Assembly (NCBI GenBank): GCA_038251405.1
Contig: JBBSBH010000018.1
Location: 29,627 to 93,626 of the forward strand
Length of the DNA: 64,000 bases
Direction: 5' to 3'
Source of the DNA: JADJLQ01 sp038251405
GTDB lineage: Bacteria > Bacteroidota > Bacteroidia > Chitinophagales > Saprospiraceae
Part shown: piece after piece, positions 44,658 through 52,359 of the stretch
Layout: each line of letters begins with the position of its first letter
Numbering within the stretch: position 1 is the stretch's first letter
Notes under the pieces: model-generated
Databases searched by the model: none
Told to the model about the DNA's origin: nothing
Seen by the model: the letters and a program-made list of their open reading frames with translations, nothing else
Program-made: the position numbers and the translations under genes

Positions 44658-46712
44658 ATGAAACACGAATCTCCACTTCCAGGAATAGGTATTAAAATTT
44701 ATAATGAGATACTTATTTCGCAAGCCAGCAAAGAATCCTCTTTCATTACAAACGATATCGATTTCAGGCGAAGTAATTTTTTTGAACCGATATTGTTTTT
44801 CATCGGTATCGCCTATAACCAGATAAAGTTCAAGAAGGAGATCGCTGTCATGGAAAAGTATCTATCCAATGCCCAGCCACGATTATCCAATTTTGAACTC
44901 GGCATCTATTATCACGTGAGGGGTTTCCTGTTCTCTAAAAAAGGACCGAATCATTATCACCTGGTTTTTGAATCATTAAACAAAAGTCTTGACTATCTGC
45001 AAGCATCCGACGACCAGGTTGCACGGTATTACCAGGCCCGGGTATCAGATACCTATGCGCAGGTGCTTCAAACCATTGGTTTTTTCAACGATGCATTAGC
45101 TTTATTTCAGGATTCCCTAAAAATAAAAATGGCGTTTAAAGATGAGCAGTCTGTTGCCCTCACGCACGGCAACCTGGGACGCTTGAATTTTGGTATTGGA
45201 AATTTTAAACAAGCAGTAAAACATCTTGAACTTGACTTAAAGATCCTTGAAAAATCTGCAGGGGAAGAAAGTCTGAAATCAAAAATGATGAACCAGATTG
45301 CCAGCTGCCTGATTGAATTGCAGGATTTTCAGGGAGCTATAAGATATATCGACCGCAGCATTCAGTATGCAAAAAAAATCGGAATGGAGGTTGAGTTTTT
45401 TGCCCAGTACACCTTGGCTTATTATTATTTGCAAACCCAGGAAGTGATAAAGTCAAAGACTATCATTTCAAATCTTCGTAAACTATTATCCAAAGAAGCG
45501 AACGTTCACAACAAAAAGATACTTCAGTCACGTATTGATTATTTATGCGGGTTAGGGGCTTTGTTCAATGACAAACTGTCTGAGGCAATCAACTATTTTC
45601 TTAAGACAGAAGAAGTATACATCCACGACTTCACCAATTCAATAACAGAAAAGGCCCACTTCTATTATTACCAATCACAGGCGCTCGATCAGTCGGGGTA
45701 TAATGACCAGTCATCCATTCAATTAAGGAAAGCGATATCATTATTGGATCAAACAGAAAACTCCGTACTTAGAAAAGAATATGAGGACATACTCAAAGAG
45801 CGCCACAAAGATGCCTGGCTACTGCATTCCGCAGGTCGGTTTATAGGACAGGATCAAATCGAAATGATACTTAATGATACGGGCAAAGATGGGTTTCGGG
45901 GTAAATCGTCCGACATCGCCATTATGTTTTCGGATATCCGTGATTTTACTAAATTATCGGAAGGGATGAGCGCCGGTAGCCTGATCGAATTATTGAATCG
46001 GTATCTCGGCACTATGTCGAAATATATTCACTTACAAGGTGGCATCATTGATAAGTACATTGGTGATGCGATCATGGCATTATATTTTCCGGGCAAGACA
46101 GCAGGCTTATCGGTTGCTGAAAGCGCTTGCATTTCTGCCCTGATGATGAAGCAAGAGTTAATCAGATTCAATCGACAATCTCCTTCTGGTTCAAATCAAA
46201 TACAGGCAGGTATTGGTATTAACTATGGAAATTGTATTGCAGGAATAATCGGCACTCCACAAAAAAGATCGCTTAGCGTCATCGGAGATGCCGTCAACAT
46301 CGCTTCGCGAATAGAAGGACTTACTAAAGTGATGGGTGCTACCATTATAGTTAGCGAACCTTTGTATAGAAGGCTTCCCCAAAATCATAATTTCATTCTA
46401 AGACCCTTAGGCAACTATAAATTGATGGGTAAATCAATTCCCCTGCCGTTGGCAGAGTTGATGGGAATGGATGATAATTCCCGGGAGATAAATTCACAAA
46501 AATTGGAAATTAAAGAAGTGGAAAAAGGATTGATGTATTTTTCAGCACGGAAATTCAAGAAAGCTTTAACGATCTTCAACAATCTTTTTGAGCACACCAA
46601 TGGTCAACTAAGATCTAAAGGATACCAATTTATGGCTGACTACACAAAGGATCTTATTGCGAATGGTGTGCCGATGAATTGGGATGGCACATTTGAAATG
46701 ATGATGAAGTAA
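44658..46712 (+). CDS. TPR-class III adenylate/guanylate cyclase
   Basis: 684 residues, 36 bases after the lipoprotein gene. Residues ~35-390 are helical TPR-like repeats (e.g. ALTHGNLGRLNFGIGNFKQAVKHLELDLKIL). The cyclase domain spans about 410-600: metal-binding FSDIRDF (Asp426, and Asp in KYIGDAIMA), the Lys of GGIIDKYIGDAI that in many relatives selects adenine, and the transition-state Asn/Arg in GDAVNIASRIE. All are intact, so it should make cAMP or cGMP; which base is not certain. A short helical tail (~615-684) follows. No membrane helix, so cytoplasmic. TPR sensing in the cytosol would control the cyclase. Confidence 0.88.
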   Translation: MKHESPLPGIGIKIYNEILISQASKESSFITNDIDFRRSNFFEPILFFIGIAYNQIKFKKEIAVMEKYLSNAQPRLSNFELGIYYHVRGFLFSKKGPNHYHLVFESLNKSLDYLQASDDQVARYYQARVSDTYAQVLQTIGFFNDALALFQDSLKIKMAFKDEQSVALTHGNLGRLNFGIGNFKQAVKHLELDLKILEKSAGEESLKSKMMNQIASCLIELQDFQGAIRYIDRSIQYAKKIGMEVEFFAQYTLAYYYLQTQEVIKSKTIISNLRKLLSKEANVHNKKILQSRIDYLCGLGALFNDKLSEAINYFLKTEEVYIHDFTNSITEKAHFYYYQSQALDQSGYNDQSSIQLRKAISLLDQTENSVLRKEYEDILKERHKDAWLLHSAGRFIGQDQIEMILNDTGKDGFRGKSSDIAIMFSDIRDFTKLSEGMSAGSLIELLNRYLGTMSKYIHLQGGIIDKYIGDAIMALYFPGKTAGLSVAESACISALMMKQELIRFNRQSPSGSNQIQAGIGINYGNCIAGIIGTPQKRSLSVIGDAVNIASRIEGLTKVMGATIIVSEPLYRRLPQNHNFILRPLGNYKLMGKSIPLPLAELMGMDDNSREINSQKLEIKEVEKGLMYFSARKFKKALTIFNNLFEHTNGQLRSKGYQFMADYTKDLIANGVPMNWDGTFEMMMK

Positions 46713-46929
46713 TTCAAGTGCACACAAAACGGGGGAGTTGGTGGCAATCGCTATAGTACATGAAACGAAAACCTGTTTCCGTTTTTAGATGCCGAAATTG
46801 CATTCAGCGTATATATTGTGTTGGTTGTACATGTTGCCGTTACTGATATTACGTTGCGGAATATCAAGTGACTTGAAGGGAATACCTGCTTTATCAGTTT
46901 CTGTATAACCGACGCGATAAATATTCAGT
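46713..46929. other. Spacer between cyclase and HigA-like gene
   Basis: About 215 bases; no complete gene. The minus strand holds a 3' gene fragment (46785-46920). Confidence 0.4.
46785..46920 (-). pseudogene. 3' fragment of an unknown gene
   Basis: An open frame of about 45 codons ends at a TAA (46787-46785) and reads like a C-terminus (YTETDKAGIPFKSLDIPQR ... YNQHNIYAECNFGI). It has no start and is interrupted by the HigA gene's end. I cannot assign it; it may be chance. Confidence 0.3.
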
Positions 46930-47235
46930 TTAGATTTTTATATTAAGTTCAAGTTGTCCACCAAAACCAAGTTCAATGATTTTTTGAAGTGTCGAAATAC
47001 GAGCTTCTTTTATATTGTTCTCAATTTTAGAAATGTAAGATTTAGTTGTCCCGACTTTTTCAGCAAGTTGCTCTTGGGTCATTCCCATTTCTATACGTGT
47101 GTCGTGAATCAACGCACCAATTTTGAATGCTTCGTAACCTAATTCAAGTTCGTCACGTTTTTTTGTCCCTCGTTTACCGTAGTTCTTTTCTTTGAATTCT
47201 TCAAGAGTCATTGAGTTCCTATTTTTCGCTTTCAT
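46930..47235 (-). CDS. HigA-type XRE antitoxin
   Basis: 101 residues with an HTH_3 domain at about 45-90: IHDTRIEMGMTQEQLAEKVGTTKSYISKIENN. The start overlaps the end of the toxin reading frame by 17 bases, the toxin-first order of HigBA loci. The N-terminal ~40 residues (LEEFKEKNYGKRGTKKRDELELGYEAF) are the toxin-binding arm typical of Bacteroidota HigA. It binds its operator and represses the locus. The gene is intact although its toxin is not. Confidence 0.9.
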   Translation of the reverse strand: MKAKNRNSMTLEEFKEKNYGKRGTKKRDELELGYEAFKIGALIHDTRIEMGMTQEQLAEKVGTTKSYISKIENNIKEARISTLQKIIELGFGGQLELNIKI

Positions 47236-47566
47236 ATTCTGCTTTTATTTTAAGTGCCATTTCTATTTCTTTCTTTGGTGTCTTTTGAGTTTTCTTTTGA
47301 AAATCGTTTGTTAAAACAACCAATTGTCCTTGGTCAAAAAATCAGAAAATTCTAAAAATGTCGTTTCCTAATTGAACTCGGATTTCATAAAGTCCATCCA
47401 TGTTTTCAGTGTGTTTAAGATAGGTTTCTGGAACTCTTTGCAAGTCTTCAACCAAGTCAAAAGTCCAAACAATTTTTGCTTTTACTTTTTTGTTTTGTTT
47501 ATCGAAGAAGTCTTGAAAGTAGTTTTTGTAAAATGTAATCTTTCTATACTTCTGATTTTTGTCCAC
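47219..47566 (-). pseudogene. HigB/RelE-family toxin with an in-frame TGA
   Basis: Reading from the GTG at 47566, the first 74 codons (KITFYKNYFQDFFDKQNKK ... GLYEIRVQLGNDIFRIF) are a normal RelE/HigB start. A TGA at 47344-47342 interrupts the frame, and the continuation in the same frame (FFDQGQLVVLTNDFQKK ... EIEMALKIKAEYESEK) is the expected second half, giving 115 codons to a TAG at 47221-47219 overlapping the antitoxin start. In relatives a Cys codon (TGT/TGC) sits at this site, so a one-base nonsense change is likely. Other genes here use TGA as stop, so readthrough is unlikely. Confidence 0.85.
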
Positions 47567-47570
47567 GATG

Positions 47571-47601
47571 CAAAGCTAAGAATGTTTCCCTAAAGTGAAA
47601 C
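47571..47601 (-). promoter_or_regulatory. HigBA promoter and operator
   Basis: On the minus strand, TAGCTTTG (47578-47571) ends five bases before the GTG start, so the mRNA is leaderless. Just upstream, a partly palindromic GTTTC..GAAAC site (47584-47601) fits a HigA operator. Confidence 0.5.
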
Positions 47602-47676
47602 AAAAATGGTCAGATTATTTTCTTTGGATATCGTTCGTTCCGGTCTGCTAAAATCGCATAACATTAGTATACCCCT

Positions 47677-47884
47677 GCTTTTTTGGGTTAGTTTCGTCTA
47701 TATCGCTATTAACTATGACCATAAAAGCCGAATAACACTAATATTAACCAAAAATATCTAAATTTTCTAAGAATTCAAGGAAGGCGTCCACCAATTTACT
47801 ATTCCCGGAATCAGGAATAGTTTGGTCGAAAATTCTAAGAGGAACTAAACATGTACCTGACCAGATATTCCCGAAAACACCAGA
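47677..47884 (+). repeat. Repeat family P, copy A: region upstream of intact pyrR
   Basis: The parental or intact copy. Its left end carries an inverted repeat (47679-47692 with 47737-47754). Homology to copy B covers this stretch; homology to copy C starts at 47805 and runs on into pyrR to 48003. Confidence 0.8.
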
Positions 47885-47924
47885 CCCTATTTTATACCCA
47901 CCTTATAATTTGAGTAATAAACAC

Positions 47925-47932
47925 TATTTTTG
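47925..47932 (+). promoter_or_regulatory. Putative -7 box of pyrR (TATTTTTG)
   Basis: A perfect TAnnTTTG ten bases before the pyrR ATG, predicting a leader of under ten bases. It is conserved in the duplicated copy (32751-32758). Confidence 0.5.
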
Positions 47933-47942
47933 AGGCTCGAAA

Positions 47943-48494
47943 ATGGATAGAGGTAGAATTATATTAAAACATCCCCGTTTTAGCCTCACCCTTCAGCGTT
48001 TAGCCCATCAATTGATTGAGACCTATGGTGATTTTGAAAACACCTGTCTTATTGGCGTACAGCCCAGGGGAGTAGAGCTATCAGATCGGTTATACACGTT
48101 AATCGCGGAGCTGCTGCCTATGAACAAAGCTAAGTACGGTAAGCTGGATACTACATTTTATAGGGATGATTTCCGGCTACGGAAGGCCCTGAAGGCCAAT
48201 GAAACGGAAATGGATTTTGTGGTTGACGATAAAAAAGTGGTATTGATAGATGATGTTTTATATACAGGCCGTACCATTCATGCTGCGATTACTGCGTTGA
48301 ACCATTTTGGCAGACCCCGGAATATAGAATTATTAGTGCTCATAGATAGGCGGTTTAATCGTGAAGTGCCTATCTGTGCTGACTATGTGGGCTATACGGT
48401 AGATGCCGTGGACGAAGCTCATGTAGTGGTAGATTGGGATTTTAAATCTCAGAAAAACGAAGTACGATTGTTTAAGAAAAAACAAGCAGATTGA
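47943..48494 (+). CDS. pyrR: Bifunctional pyr operon regulator/uracil phosphoribosyltransferase-type protein PyrR
   Basis: 183 residues. The PRPP-binding loop is VVLIDDVLYTGRTIHAA; the N-terminus RGRIILKHPRFSLTLQRLAHQLIE and VGVQPRG-type strand (CLIGVQPRGVELSDRL) are standard. In Gram-positive species PyrR also binds a leader RNA; the very short predicted leader here suggests it does not attenuate its own message that way. pyrB follows three bases after its stop (the ATG at 48497). The 5' end of this gene was duplicated at 32769. Confidence 0.92.
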   Translation: MDRGRIILKHPRFSLTLQRLAHQLIETYGDFENTCLIGVQPRGVELSDRLYTLIAELLPMNKAKYGKLDTTFYRDDFRLRKALKANETEMDFVVDDKKVVLIDDVLYTGRTIHAAITALNHFGRPRNIELLVLIDRRFNREVPICADYVGYTVDAVDEAHVVVDWDFKSQKNEVRLFKKKQAD

Positions 48495-48496
48495 TA

Positions 48497-49429
48497 ATGA
48501 GTGAAAAAGCACAATTAAGCACCAGGCATTTACTTGGCATCAAGTACATTACCACCGCTGACATTGAATTGATTTTTCACAATGCCGACGAATTTAAAGA
48601 GGTCATCAATAGACCCATAAAACGCGTGCCCACTTTACGGGATGTTACTATTGCCAATGTTTTTTTTGAAAACTCTACCCGTACCCGCATTTCGTTTGAA
48701 TTAGCCGAGAAAAGATTATCTGCGGATATCGTAAATTTTTCAGCTTCTGCCTCTTCGGTGAGTAAAGGTGAAACCCTGCTGGATACAGTAAATAATATAC
48801 TATCGATGAAAGTGGATATGGTAGTTATTCGCCATCCTGCGGCAGGAGTACCTGTCTACTTAGCAAAACGAGTAAAAGCAAATATTGTAAACGCAGGTGA
48901 CGGCACACACGAACATCCCACCCAGGCATTACTCGATGCGTATTCGCTAAAAGAGAAATTGGGTAATTTGCGCGGAAAGAAAATAGTAATAGTGGGAGAC
49001 ATACTGCATAGCAGGGTAGCGTTGAGTAATATATTCTGTCTTACCAGGTTAGGCGCAAAAGTGAGGGTATGCGGTCCGCCAACCTTAATTCCCAAACACA
49101 TAGCTTCGCTGGGGGTGGAAGTCAGTCATCATGTGGAAGAAAGTCTAAGATGGTGTGATGCAGCCAATGTGTTGCGCATTCAACTTGAAAGACAAGAGAT
49201 ACCTTACTTGCCCAGCTTACGGGAATACGCTCAATACTATGGAATCAATGCAGATATGCTGAAGCGCATTGACAAACCTATTATCATTATGCATCCCGGA
49301 CCTATTAATAGAGGAGTGGAATTATCATCAGACGCTGCTGATTCTGGCCAATCTATTATTTTGCAACAAGTAGAAAATGGTTTGGCCATCAGAATGTCGG
49401 TCTTATATTTATTAGCAAATAAAGAATAA
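48497..49429 (+). CDS. pyrB: Aspartate carbamoyltransferase catalytic subunit
   Basis: Makes N-carbamoylaspartate from carbamoyl phosphate and aspartate, the first committed pyrimidine step. 310 residues from ATG at 48497 (MSEKAQLSTRHL); the upstream TTG at 48491 is less likely. Motifs: carbamoyl-phosphate site ENSTRTRISFELA, SSVSKGETLLDT, HEHPTQALLDAY and the aspartate site HPGPINRG. No pyrI subunit is adjacent, which is normal for this class. In an operon with pyrR. Confidence 0.97.
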   Translation: MSEKAQLSTRHLLGIKYITTADIELIFHNADEFKEVINRPIKRVPTLRDVTIANVFFENSTRTRISFELAEKRLSADIVNFSASASSVSKGETLLDTVNNILSMKVDMVVIRHPAAGVPVYLAKRVKANIVNAGDGTHEHPTQALLDAYSLKEKLGNLRGKKIVIVGDILHSRVALSNIFCLTRLGAKVRVCGPPTLIPKHIASLGVEVSHHVEESLRWCDAANVLRIQLERQEIPYLPSLREYAQYYGINADMLKRIDKPIIIMHPGPINRGVELSSDAADSGQSIILQQVENGLAIRMSVLYLLANKE

Positions 49430-49451
49430 TTAGTAAAAAGAATAGAATCAA

Positions 49452-50288
49452 ATGGAAGTAAAAGATTTTAATGTAGAAGTAGTAGAAAAGTCCTATGATG
49501 TACCTGTGGTAGTGGATTTTTGGGCGCCATGGTGCGGACCTTGTAAAGCACTGGGCCCGGTAATTGAGAGTTTGGCTGCAGAGGCTAATGGAACCTGGAT
49601 ACTGGCCAAGTTGAATACGGATGAACATCAGGAAATTGCTCAGGCACTGAATATCATGAGCATTCCCGCTGTGAAAATGATTTACCAGGGTAAAATCGTA
49701 GCAGAATTTGTAGGTGCATTGCCAAAGCCTCAAATCCAAAAGTGGTTGGCAGAAAACTTGCCTGCCATAAAGGAAGGAGATGAGGTAAATGAAGAGACCG
49801 AAGAATCAGCCGATAAGCTTCCTGACCTGGATGAGGTGTTTGCTCATATCAATCAGGTACCTGATCCTGAATTTATCATGTACCTCGATGAATATATTCA
49901 CCAGCATCCGGAAGATGATAAGGCTAAAGTGTATAAAGCCAGTCATATCGTATTTTCCGATCCGGCGGAAGCCGATGCATTGACCAATCATATCAAGGAA
50001 GGAAGTCCATTATTTGACCTGGTACATGATATACGAACACTGGCATCATTTTATCTGACCGATTTTGATGATAGTAAAGTGGGTAAGTTATTGACCAGTG
50101 CTAAAGACAATTTAGATCACAGTCGCCAGGATAAAGCCATGGAGCAGATCATCGAAACGATGCATATCGACAAATCTTTTCATGATGAAATTGCGCGGAA
50201 AACGGGTATCGCCTTATTTCATATTTTTGGTAAAAACCATTCGGTAAGTAAATCTCAACGAAAATATTTCGATATGGCCATTTACTAA
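49452..50288 (+). CDS. Thioredoxin-fold co-chaperone, CnoX/YbbN-like
   Basis: 278 residues. Thioredoxin domain about 1-105 with an intact active site WAPWCGPCK and cis-Pro in SIPAVKM; then an acidic linker (KEGDEVNEETEESADKLPD) and a helical TPR-like C-terminal part (PDPEFIMYLDEYIHQHPEDDKAK ... SQRKYFDMAIY), the architecture of CnoX/YbbN that protects and holds unfolded proteins. Here the CxxC is complete, unlike E. coli CnoX, so it may also be redox-active. The YjbR gene starts in its stop codon (TAATG). Confidence 0.85.
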   Translation: MEVKDFNVEVVEKSYDVPVVVDFWAPWCGPCKALGPVIESLAAEANGTWILAKLNTDEHQEIAQALNIMSIPAVKMIYQGKIVAEFVGALPKPQIQKWLAENLPAIKEGDEVNEETEESADKLPDLDEVFAHINQVPDPEFIMYLDEYIHQHPEDDKAKVYKASHIVFSDPAEADALTNHIKEGSPLFDLVHDIRTLASFYLTDFDDSKVGKLLTSAKDNLDHSRQDKAMEQIIETMHIDKSFHDEIARKTGIALFHIFGKNHSVSKSQRKYFDMAIY

Positions 50289-50632
50289 TGAACCTGGAAG
50301 AGTTTAGAATATATTGCCTTTCCAAACCAAATACCGAAGAAACTATTCCTTTTGGCCCCGATGCATTGGTTTTTAAGACGAATGGAAAAATATTTGCCAT
50401 TACCAATTTGGCAGAAGAAAGATTTCGGGTAAATCTTAAATGTGATCCTGACTATGCCATTGAATTGAGGGATGAATATGAAGAGATAATTCCAGGATGG
50501 CATATGAATAAAAAACACTGGAATACAATCTATCTGGATGGAGATCTTAAACTCAAGTTAATAAAGGAATTGATAGATCATTCCTATGAACTCATAAATT
50601 CCAGTATAAAAAGAACAGTAAAGAAAAAGTAA
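50288..50632 (+). CDS. MmcQ/YjbR family protein
   Basis: 114 residues, overlapping the previous stop by one base. The motif YCLSKPNTEETIPFGPDALVFK and HWNTIYLDGDLKLKLIKELIDHSYELI match the MmcQ/YjbR family, small CyaY-like fold proteins proposed to bind DNA. The function is unclear in most species. A short basic tail (KRTVKKK) ends it. Confidence 0.88.
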   Translation: MNLEEFRIYCLSKPNTEETIPFGPDALVFKTNGKIFAITNLAEERFRVNLKCDPDYAIELRDEYEEIIPGWHMNKKHWNTIYLDGDLKLKLIKELIDHSYELINSSIKRTVKKK

Positions 50633-50648
50633 TTTTTCAAGTATAATA

Positions 50649-51665
50649 GTGGATATAGATTTTATCATAGTGGGGCAGGGTATAGCAGGGACCTTATTAG
50701 CTTCTGCCTTGGAAGACCTGGGAAAAACCTTTGTAATCATTGATGATAAAAGAAATCATGCAGCGAGTAGATTGGCAGCTGGATTAATCAATCCCATTAC
50801 AGGCCGTCGATTTGTAAAATCATGGAATTACGATGAGCTGGAGAACTACTTTTTGGATGGATATGGTAAGATCGAAATTAAACTGAAACAGAAGTATTTG
50901 CATGTCCACGAAATAGTATTTTGTCTTTCCTCGGTAAAAGAAGAAAATGATTTATTAGCACAGTCTATGGTCTATCACTATGATGATCGATTAGAAAAAA
51001 TTTATCAAGTGGAAGGAGTTAGAAATCTTACAGGAAGAATTTTATACTCCTTACAGGGATACAAACTCGAACAACGAAAATTGTGTGATGACTTTCGAAA
51101 TAAGTGGATAAGCGAATCTAAAATTAAGAATGAAAAGTTTGATTTTAGTCTATTGAATACGGAGGCCGATGCAGTGATATATAAAGACATTAGGGCCAAA
51201 TCGATTATATTCTGCCAAGGCGCATTCGCAAGTGAAAATCCGTATTTTAAAGAGCTTCCTGTAATTCCAAACAAGGGACAATATTTGGTAGTAGATACGC
51301 TTGATTGGAAAAATGACAAAACCATTAAGGATCAAATCATCATTACTGAAAAAGATGGTTACCAATGGGTAGGAGCTACTTATGAATGGCAATATAAAAC
51401 GGCAGAGCCAACACTCCAAGCCAAAGAATTTTTACTGAACAAATTGAATTCATTGCTCGACATTCCATTTACTATAATGGAGCATCATATTGGATTAAGG
51501 CCTACTACTCAAAATAGAAGACCAATAATTGCTCAAAACGAACATTACCCTGTGCTTTGGGCTATTAATGGTTTAGGGACCAAAGGAGCTTCTATTTGTC
51601 CTTATTTAATAAATCATTTTCTTGATATTTATGAGGGAAAAGCTGAAAATAATTTTAAAACATGA
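50649..51665 (+). CDS. FAD-dependent oxidoreductase, DAO-like
   Basis: 338 residues, starting at a GTG. FAD-binding IIVGQGIAGTLLASALEDLG at the start, then ERG-like DDKRNHAASRLAAGLINPITGRRFVKSW, and the C-terminal LRPTTQNRRPIIAQNEHYPVLWAINGLGTKGASICPYL are features of D-amino-acid-oxidase-type enzymes in Bacteroidota. The substrate is unknown. Follows the YjbR gene by 16 bases. Confidence 0.85.
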   Translation: MDIDFIIVGQGIAGTLLASALEDLGKTFVIIDDKRNHAASRLAAGLINPITGRRFVKSWNYDELENYFLDGYGKIEIKLKQKYLHVHEIVFCLSSVKEENDLLAQSMVYHYDDRLEKIYQVEGVRNLTGRILYSLQGYKLEQRKLCDDFRNKWISESKIKNEKFDFSLLNTEADAVIYKDIRAKSIIFCQGAFASENPYFKELPVIPNKGQYLVVDTLDWKNDKTIKDQIIITEKDGYQWVGATYEWQYKTAEPTLQAKEFLLNKLNSLLDIPFTIMEHHIGLRPTTQNRRPIIAQNEHYPVLWAINGLGTKGASICPYLINHFLDIYEGKAENNFKT

Positions 51666-51736
51666 GATCTATTTCTAATTAATCTATTTTTGAAGGATTA
51701 TTCCTCTATTCACCAAAATAATTTTAAATTCATAGT

Positions 51737-52225
51737 ATGATCAGGAAAATTTTACTTGCCTTATTGGCCATTTTGATAGTCATTCAATTTTTTAAGCCAG
51801 CTAAAAATATCAGTAATGATAACACCAATCATATAACTAAACAATACCCCATGACACCTGAGGTGAGCGAATTGTTTGCAGTAGCATGTAATGACTGTCA
51901 TACCAATAGTACGCGGTATCCCTGGTATAATAATTTTCAACCAGTTGCCTGGTTTCTCAATGACCATGTGGTGGAAGGGAAAAGGCATTTGAATCTTTCT
52001 GAATTGGGTAGCAAAAGAATTGCCCTCCAGTATAAAAAACTGAAAGAAATCGTGGATATGGTAGAAAAAGGAGAAATGCCTTTTGATTCTTATACATGGA
52101 TTCATAGCGATGCCAGGCTTACCGATGTTCAAAAAAATTGGATAACTACCTGGGCCAAAAGTGCCAGCGATCAAATGAAAGCCATATATCCTGCCGATAG
52201 CTTAGTGCTGCCTAAACGAAAGTAA
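51737..52225 (+). CDS. Haem-binding domain protein
   Basis: 162 residues. N-terminal membrane anchor (ILLALLAILIVIQFF) and a c-type haem motif CNDCHTNSTRYPWYN; the following WFLNDHVVEGKRHLNLSE and WIHSDARLT are those of the 'haem_bd' family found widely in Bacteroidota. The domain is predicted to be periplasmic. Its partner and role are not known. Confidence 0.88.
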   Translation: MIRKILLALLAILIVIQFFKPAKNISNDNTNHITKQYPMTPEVSELFAVACNDCHTNSTRYPWYNNFQPVAWFLNDHVVEGKRHLNLSELGSKRIALQYKKLKEIVDMVEKGEMPFDSYTWIHSDARLTDVQKNWITTWAKSASDQMKAIYPADSLVLPKRK

Positions 52226-52359
52226 GGGACGGGGTATCTTTTATTTCTAAACTTACGGGTTTTACTTATTCCATATTTAAAATTGATCTTAGGTTAGGCG
52301 AAAAATTCGCATCCACTCTTATTATTATTAATCACCTTCATTTTCCATATCTTGTTTGT

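Noticed and set aside
35843..46712. Assigning the operon to Avs, CBASS or another named defence system.
   Set aside because: The cyclase is class III, not a CD-NTase, and the ATPase has a membrane helix and WD40 repeats with outer-membrane partners; no described type matches as a whole.
47342..47344. Selenocysteine or a reassigned TGA in the toxin.
   Set aside because: Many genes here end with TGA (for example kdsA and smc), no SECIS-like structure is visible and a Cys-to-stop change explains it.
47677..47942. A PyrR-binding attenuator leader upstream of pyrR.
   Set aside because: The best promoter box is only ten bases before the ATG, so a long leader would not be transcribed. The duplicated DNA is better seen as upstream DNA.
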